From assembly GCA_963383645.1 (NCBI GenBank), contig OY726559.1:126133721-126197720 (forward strand): 64,000 nucleotides of DNA. The letters run 5' to 3'. The translations under genes were made by a program, and so were the position numbers. Under the pieces are notes generated by a model. It saw nothing but the letters and a program-made list of their open reading frames with translations, searched no databases and was not told where the DNA came from. Below, piece after piece: positions 59,413 to 64,000 of this stretch. This DNA is from Muscardinus avellanarius. Taxonomy: Eukaryota; Chordata; Mammalia; Rodentia; Gliridae. Position 1 is the stretch's first letter. The number at the start of each line of letters is the position of its first letter.

Positions 59413-59443
59413 CTTTCATCGCTGCGATCACAAAATACATCAT
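59413..59443 (-). CDS. RORA: RORA isoform 4, coding part of first exon (N-terminus of ROR-alpha4)
   Basis: This exon encodes the isoform-specific start of ROR-alpha4, a nuclear receptor that binds ROR response elements as a monomer in the nucleus and acts in the circadian clock, cerebellar development, lipid metabolism and immune-cell differentiation. Read on the minus strand, two adjacent ATG codons start at 59443, followed by codons for MMYFVIAAMK and one G. The splice donor GT lies at 59412-59411 in the context AAAG/GTGAGC. A TAA directly precedes the first ATG in frame, so the start is well defined. The ten residues match the known RORA4 start exactly. The exon ends in phase 1 and joins the exon at 644-729 to give an alanine codon. 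It sits inside a CpG island. The exon is very short, so it rests on the motif, the donor site and the frame match rather than on length. Confidence 0.93.
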
Positions 59444-59583
59444 TTAAGCCGCGCTGCGGAGAGCGCAGGACAGCGACGGCCCGGAGCCCCTCGGCCGCCG
59501 CCCGCCGCAGCCGCCGAGCCACAGCAGCAGCCGCCGCAGCTGCCCGCCCGCCGAGAGCCATCCCGAGCCATAAGAGGCTCCAT
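59440..59583 (-). other. Candidate upstream ORF in the RORA4 5'UTR, overlapping the main start codon
   Basis: On the minus strand an ATG at 59583 opens a 47-codon frame beginning MEPLMARDGS. It ends in a TGA at 59442-59440 that overlaps the RORA4 ATG by the sequence ATGA. A further in-frame ATG is at 59598, and the frame stays open up to 59925. The reading frame is a fact of the sequence. Whether the mRNA includes 59583 depends on the start site, which I cannot determine. The predicted peptide is rich in Gly, Ala and Arg, as expected from GC-rich DNA, so it may have no function as a protein. Confidence 0.45.
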
Positions 59584-59592
59584 GTGACCGGC

Positions 59593-59618
59593 TGACATCA
59601 CGCCGCCGCTCTGTTTAC
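59593..59618. promoter_or_regulatory. CRE-like and FOX-like sites in the RORA4 promoter
   Basis: TGACATCA (59593-59600) is one base from the cAMP-response palindrome TGACGTCA. TGTTTAC (59612-59618) fits the forkhead core. They are about 12 bp apart in the CpG island, 150-175 bp upstream of the RORA4 ATG. Binding is inferred from motif only. Confidence 0.35.
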
Positions 59619-59634
59619 ACCGCGCCCTCCGCGC

Positions 59635-59659
59635 GGGGGCGGCGCGGGCTGGGCGGGGG
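59635..59659 (+). promoter_or_regulatory. G-quadruplex motif near the RORA4 start region
   Basis: Four G-runs (5, 3, 3 and 5 Gs) are separated by loops of 6, 2 and 1 bases on the plus strand, which is the template strand for RORA. It meets the usual G3 with loops of 1-7 rule. Confidence 0.5.
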
Positions 59660-59960
59660 CGCAGACACCGGGGCCGCCCCGCCCGCCCGCCCAGGTGCGC
59701 GGCCCCCGCCCGGCCCCCGCCGCGCCGCAGCCCGGGAGCGGGGCCGGGGCGGGGGTGCAGGGACCCCGGCCCCCAGCTATCCCAAGGTGCCGCGGCCCCC
59801 CGGAGGCGGAGAAGGAGCCGCGGGGACGATGCCGGCGGAGGGGGGAGCTGCTGGAGACCCCGACGGGGCTGGCAGACCCCCCACCGCCCAGCCCTCCTGG
59901 GCCCTGACCCCCGCCCAACACACACACTCCCCCCACCCGCCTCGGGTCCAGGACCGCGGA

Positions 59961-62210
59961 TACCTGCAGGAGGGCAGGACCCTGCGCCCGAATCTCTTAA
60001 CTGGGCTCCAGGTGCCGGCAGAATCGAGCCACTACATTTTCAGGCTCCTCACAACTCTATCCATTCTTTCCAGAGAGCCCATCTATAAAGCGGGAAAAGG
60101 CCCCAGTTTTCATACCCTAAAGATGAGACCTTGTATTTTGGACAGGGGAAAATAGTCTCTAAAGGTCAAGGTTGTGAATGTTAACTTGTAACTAAGACTT
60201 AATTTCTTCCAAACTTTGAAGCTTAATCTTTTTTTTTTTTTTTTAAACTGGCCTCACCGAGGAGACACATTATTCTCTTACAGATGAATCTCTTTAGGAA
60301 GAATTTCAGATGCTACTTACCCACGGTCTGAACTATTTAAATGTCTGGCAAGGGTGTCTATAGTTTTCAGCATAACCGAAAAGAAAATCTCAATAGCCAG
60401 GTTTGGTACCTACTGCTGCCCCTTCAAGAACTTTCGGTTCGGTTTTCTTTTCTGTTGGTCTGTATTGGTCCATTTACAACGTAGATGGCTGTTAGCTTTT
60501 GCATTCATGATTATAAAACAAGAATAATTCCAACATTCCTTTTTCTGTATAACTGAGTTGCCCTTGCCCCTGAGTTGGGCCATAATTTAAAACACATGCA
60601 GACAATCAGCGCTGTAGAAAACAAAGATTTATACACGCCCCACCCTTCAACCCCCTTTCAAGGCAAATTTAAGTTTTCCAAGCACAGTGCTCTGGTTTAG
60701 AAGGTCGGAAAAGTTCATTGTCTTTCAAGCTGTGGCTTTAAATAAAAAAGTTTGATTTCAGATAAATTCATCCAAATACAATTTTTTCTTTAGAAATTTT
60801 CCAAATAACACCATAGAAATTATAAAAGTGTAAAGCCAAGACCTACCCATGTTAACACAGCTGTCCAGCCATAGCGAAGTGGACAAGAGTTTCAAATGAA
60901 TTAACCATACCCACTGTAATGTTTACAATTATGAAATTAAATCACACCACGTTCCCATGATGTAACTCCATCTCCCAGTGAGGCAACAACCCTGTTACAC
61001 CGACACCATCCTTTAAGTGTGGTTCTCAATTTCCCTTGTGCTAAAGCTAGATGAGGGAAGGGTAACACCACCGAGCTATCTTGTGGGTAGGTCCTAGCTA
61101 CATAATCTTCTTTCCCTTACATTCTTAAAGGATAAAAAAAAAAAAATCAGACATTGCATGCTCATTGTTCTGTTCTTCCATACTCAATGGGAATGAACCC
61201 AGATACACAACTCAGAGAATTCACAATGTTACTTTGAAACAGTAACCTGCTTTAGAGAATAATGCTTTGAAAACAACCAAATCCATTAGCTCTGGCCTGC
61301 CTGTCAGACATCTGACTCCAAGGTAAATAGTCTTACATCACTAGTAATCGGTATTTATTTCCAGGCTATTTCAGATGAAATCAGTAGTGGGGGACGGTGT
61401 CTAACATGACACGTGCCCCTGCAATTACAAGTAGGATCATTCCTCCTTATAGAAACGTCCCCAATAGAAATACAATCTTATAATACTTATTTGAAATATT
61501 TATACATTTATTCAACAAAGACATTTTCAGGATAATGTAATAATGACCTTGCCCTTTAGAAATGTATTTCACTCGCATCCTACAGCTAATGAGCAACAGA
61601 ATTTCAGATATTAAGTCCTAACCTTCCTGTGTGGCTGGATGTTATTTGTAATACATGCTTCTATTAAATGTCTTCAGCTTTTGACCCCGGGGCGTATTAC
61701 TGTTCCTTATTTTAACACAACACTCTCATAAAACTTTGAAAGTAAAAAGTGAGAAGCTGTTTTAAAAAAAAACCACTCAAAATACAAATTTTCTATGGAA
61801 TTATATCTCCAACCACATAAATCAGCCAGGAATCAAAGATTCATATCCCTTTTCAGTAGTATTAAATTGAAGCCATAAATGATCATTTCAGTAAATTTTT
61901 ACCCACTGTATATTAAAATACAATAACATAGAAATAAATAAGTATGTAGGAGTAATTATTGAATTTTATGCTTATAGAGTACCTGCTGTGGGAGAAAACA
62001 GTTCAAAACAATACATTATCTAAATCTTTTCTTTTTACCAACTATTCTGATAAAATAATAATAATAATAATGCTTGCACAAATATAATTTTAAAAGATGA
62101 GAATTCTTTACCACAAATGGGAGTATGTTATATATTGTCAACTCAAATGTTTCTATTGGCTTCTTTCAGAAAAAGAAAGCATATATGATATTAATAAAGA
62201 CATGTAATTC
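59961..62210. other. Region upstream of the RORA4 promoter
   Basis: AT-rich and free of nameable repeats apart from short T, A and AAT runs. Contains an AAAGGTCA half-site (about 60161-60168) and an E-box CACGTG (61410-61415). For longer RORA isoforms this would be intron. Confidence 0.5.
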
Positions 62211-62427
62211 GCCAGGCATGGTGACCCACACTTATAATCTCAGTACTTGGGAGGCTGAGACAGGAGGATCACAGTTAGGCAGCTAGCTTCAGCAATTTAG
62301 TGAGGCCCTCAGCAACTCGGTGAGACCTTGTTTCAAAATAAAACATGAAATAGGGCTGGGGGTATAGCTCAGAGGTAGAAAGCCTCTGGGTTCGATTCCC
62401 AATTCAAAACAAACAACCACATATAAA
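62211..62427 (+). mobile_element. B1-dID SINE
   Basis: B1 (gccaggcatggtgacccaca) with the internal duplication and ID (gggctgggggtatagctcag), then an AAAC-rich tail. Confidence 0.92.
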
Positions 62428-64000
62428 TTATTTCAGAGTCTCACAGAGTTGGTCACGGCCCCACATGGTGTCCCTGTGTTCTGTTTTTCACATTTGATCT
62501 GGCACTTAGTAAGGAAGTGGAGAAATATTTCTTATTCCAGATTGTTCCCAAATTCCTATGAGAAAAGCCTGATGCACTTTTCCAGGTGTCTAGACTGGAG
62601 AAGCATCAGTCAATTGCTGCCAGTCTTTCCAATTTTGGGGGTTAAGAAATGATACTTGACTTTATGAGGGTACTCTGGTTTTTCACCCCACTGGGTCTGA
62701 TCTCACAGTATACCACCCACCCCAAGTCGCACAGCGAATGCTACTAGAAAGAAGAGCATTTATCTCAAGTCTACATGTGGCCACATGATGATTTCAAAGT
62801 TTGCTGATATACGTGAGAGGAAGCTTTTTGGTCTGTCTTGCCCAGGCCCTGTGTTTCTCTCTCTGGTGTGGCAGCTTGCTAATTCAATTAATTTCTCTCT
62901 AACTGAACAAGAAAGAGATAAGTGAAAGGTTAATGTGGTCCTAGGCAGCTTGATTCAGTTGAATCCTTAGCCACCCTCACTGTGATCTTTAGGAGTTAGA
63001 CCATTCTGGCCAAAACAGAACCAGGGGACCAGGCTTCTCTTAGACCAAACAGGCTCTGACCAGTGAGTTCTGCAAGATCACTGGGAGACTACAGACTCAC
63101 CTACATGGATCATAGCCTTATTTAATTTTATGAATGGAATCATACCCATGAGAAATGAAAAGCAAGAGACCCCTTATTCAAGAGTGTTAAGGGGGGTGAA
63201 CCTATTTAATATGGCTTATCTGCCTTATTCATGATTTAAAAATATAGATGTAGACTTGAATGTGTATGCATGTATTCATATGCATAGTCCATGAAATATG
63301 AAGAAAGAAACTATTTGATGGCCAAAGACGTCTTTAGTTTTATCCACACATGCTCACACTAACTCACACACACCATACACGTGTCCCATAATCAACCACA
63401 CTGCTTGAGTGCCTCTTCTGAGACTGGCACTGTGCAGGAGACGCAAATCAAGACTAAGATAATAGATCTGAGCTTCAGCTCACGACTCAGCTGACCTTTG
63501 CTCTAAAAACCCTAGAGAAGACAGTTCCCAGAGTTAGTGTGAGCACTCTTAAAGGAGCACAGTGTCTGGCTGCCAACCAAAAAAGTACTTGTACCGCACT
63601 TCGCCAGTCAACTGATGGAAGGCTACAAATCATCAGCATGGCTACTCATGCAATGGATGTTGGAAGGGAAAGCCTTGTCTGGATGGAGGCAGTGGTGCAG
63701 GGATCCCGGGAGCTCTGAAACCGAGTTTTTCATTCACCTATTAGGAAATTCAGAGAACCGGCATGTGTTTTGTAACCATCTCAACGAGGAAAAGGGTAAA
63801 GTTCATGAGGCATGAAGAGCTAAGCAACCTCCACAAAACAGGTAGGCAGCAGGTGCCTCGCCACACACACCTGCAGAGGCAGCTAGCAGACAGAGGCAGA
63901 ACAGAGGCCAGAGGGCCCTCCATTCTTTTAGGTTCCCAGGGGATGTCCTCACCCCACACATGAAGCTGGCAGTAGAACAGGCCATTCAGGAAACATTTTA
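62428..64000. other. Unassigned sequence at the window end
   Basis: No exon, RNA gene or nameable transposon was recognised. Confidence 0.5.

Larger units (their letters stand above)
59000..59960. promoter_or_regulatory. RORA: CpG island and RORA4 promoter/5'UTR region
   Basis: This is an extremely GC-rich, CpG-dense stretch of about 0.95 kb in an otherwise AT-rich region. It covers the end of RORA4 exon 1, the start of the intron and the sequence upstream of the start codon. No TATA box was seen. GC boxes of Sp1 type occur repeatedly, for example near 59646-59659, 59678-59694 and 59746-59757. A CRE-like TGACATCA (59593-59600) and a FOX-type TGTTTAC (59612-59618) lie 150-175 bp upstream of the ATG, where transcription probably starts. 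The exact start site cannot be read from the sequence. Human RORA4 is reported to be driven by its own internal promoter that responds to hypoxia; I did not identify a convincing HIF site upstream of the ATG here. Confidence 0.85.

Noticed and set aside
59024..59595. Plus-strand open frames of 121-187 codons and minus-strand frames of 93-181 codons in the CpG island
   Set aside because: High GC content removes stop codons in all frames. The products are Pro/Gly/Arg/Ala-rich without domains, and they overlap each other on both strands.
61410..61415. E-box CACGTG as a clock element upstream of RORA4
   Set aside because: About 16 such hexamers are expected by chance in 64 kb and several others occur here. 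Position alone is weak evidence.
4741..62427. Regularly recurring repeats as an array (CRISPR-like or satellite)
   Set aside because: They are dispersed SINE copies in both orientations with separate target duplications and irregular spacing.

Overview
The window is mammalian nuclear DNA: a CpG-island promoter, two short exons with GT-AG splice sites, and intron sequence full of interspersed repeats. The SINEs are B1-dID type, a 7SL-derived B1 unit joined to a tRNA-like ID unit. Several young copies have intact target-site duplications. From family knowledge this points to a rodent of the squirrel-related lineage, most likely Sciuridae (inference).

Only one protein-coding gene is supported: RORA, encoding the nuclear receptor ROR-alpha, on the minus strand. 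The first exon of the RORA4 isoform has its coding part at 59413-59443, inside a CpG island at about 59000-59960. The next exon, at 644-729, encodes the first zinc finger of the DNA-binding domain. Exon 1 gives 31 coding nucleotides and ends in phase 1. The 86-nt exon 2 completes a split alanine codon and keeps the frame. The intron between them is about 58.7 kb (730-59412). Positions 1-643 belong to the following intron. Positions above about 59960 lie upstream of the RORA4 promoter and would be intronic for the longer RORA isoforms. The N-terminal residues of exon 1 match RORA4 and rule out RORB.

The intron holds about 26 SINE copies of B1-dID or ID type, one 5'-truncated LINE-1 (4983-6501), a solo LTR (30917-31343) inserted in the target duplication of a SINE, and a 112-bp retroposed transcript end (53100-53211). 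It also holds a split trimeric SINE, many microsatellites, and older MIR, L2, CR1/L3, MER5A and MER20-like fragments. Apart from the two RORA exons I found no coding or structural RNA gene. Short open frames elsewhere come from SINEs, microsatellites or GC-rich composition.

Regulatory signals visible by eye are the CpG-island promoter, a CRE-like site, a FOX-type site and a G-quadruplex motif. There is also an upstream ORF whose stop codon overlaps the RORA4 start codon, and paired TAGGTCA/AGGTCA sites in the intron that could serve ROR/REV-ERB feedback. I see no clear sign of a wholly new biological system. The best leads are the overlapping uORF, the trimeric SINE, the unidentified retroposed fragment with a near-perfect hairpin, and the nuclear-receptor palindromes.
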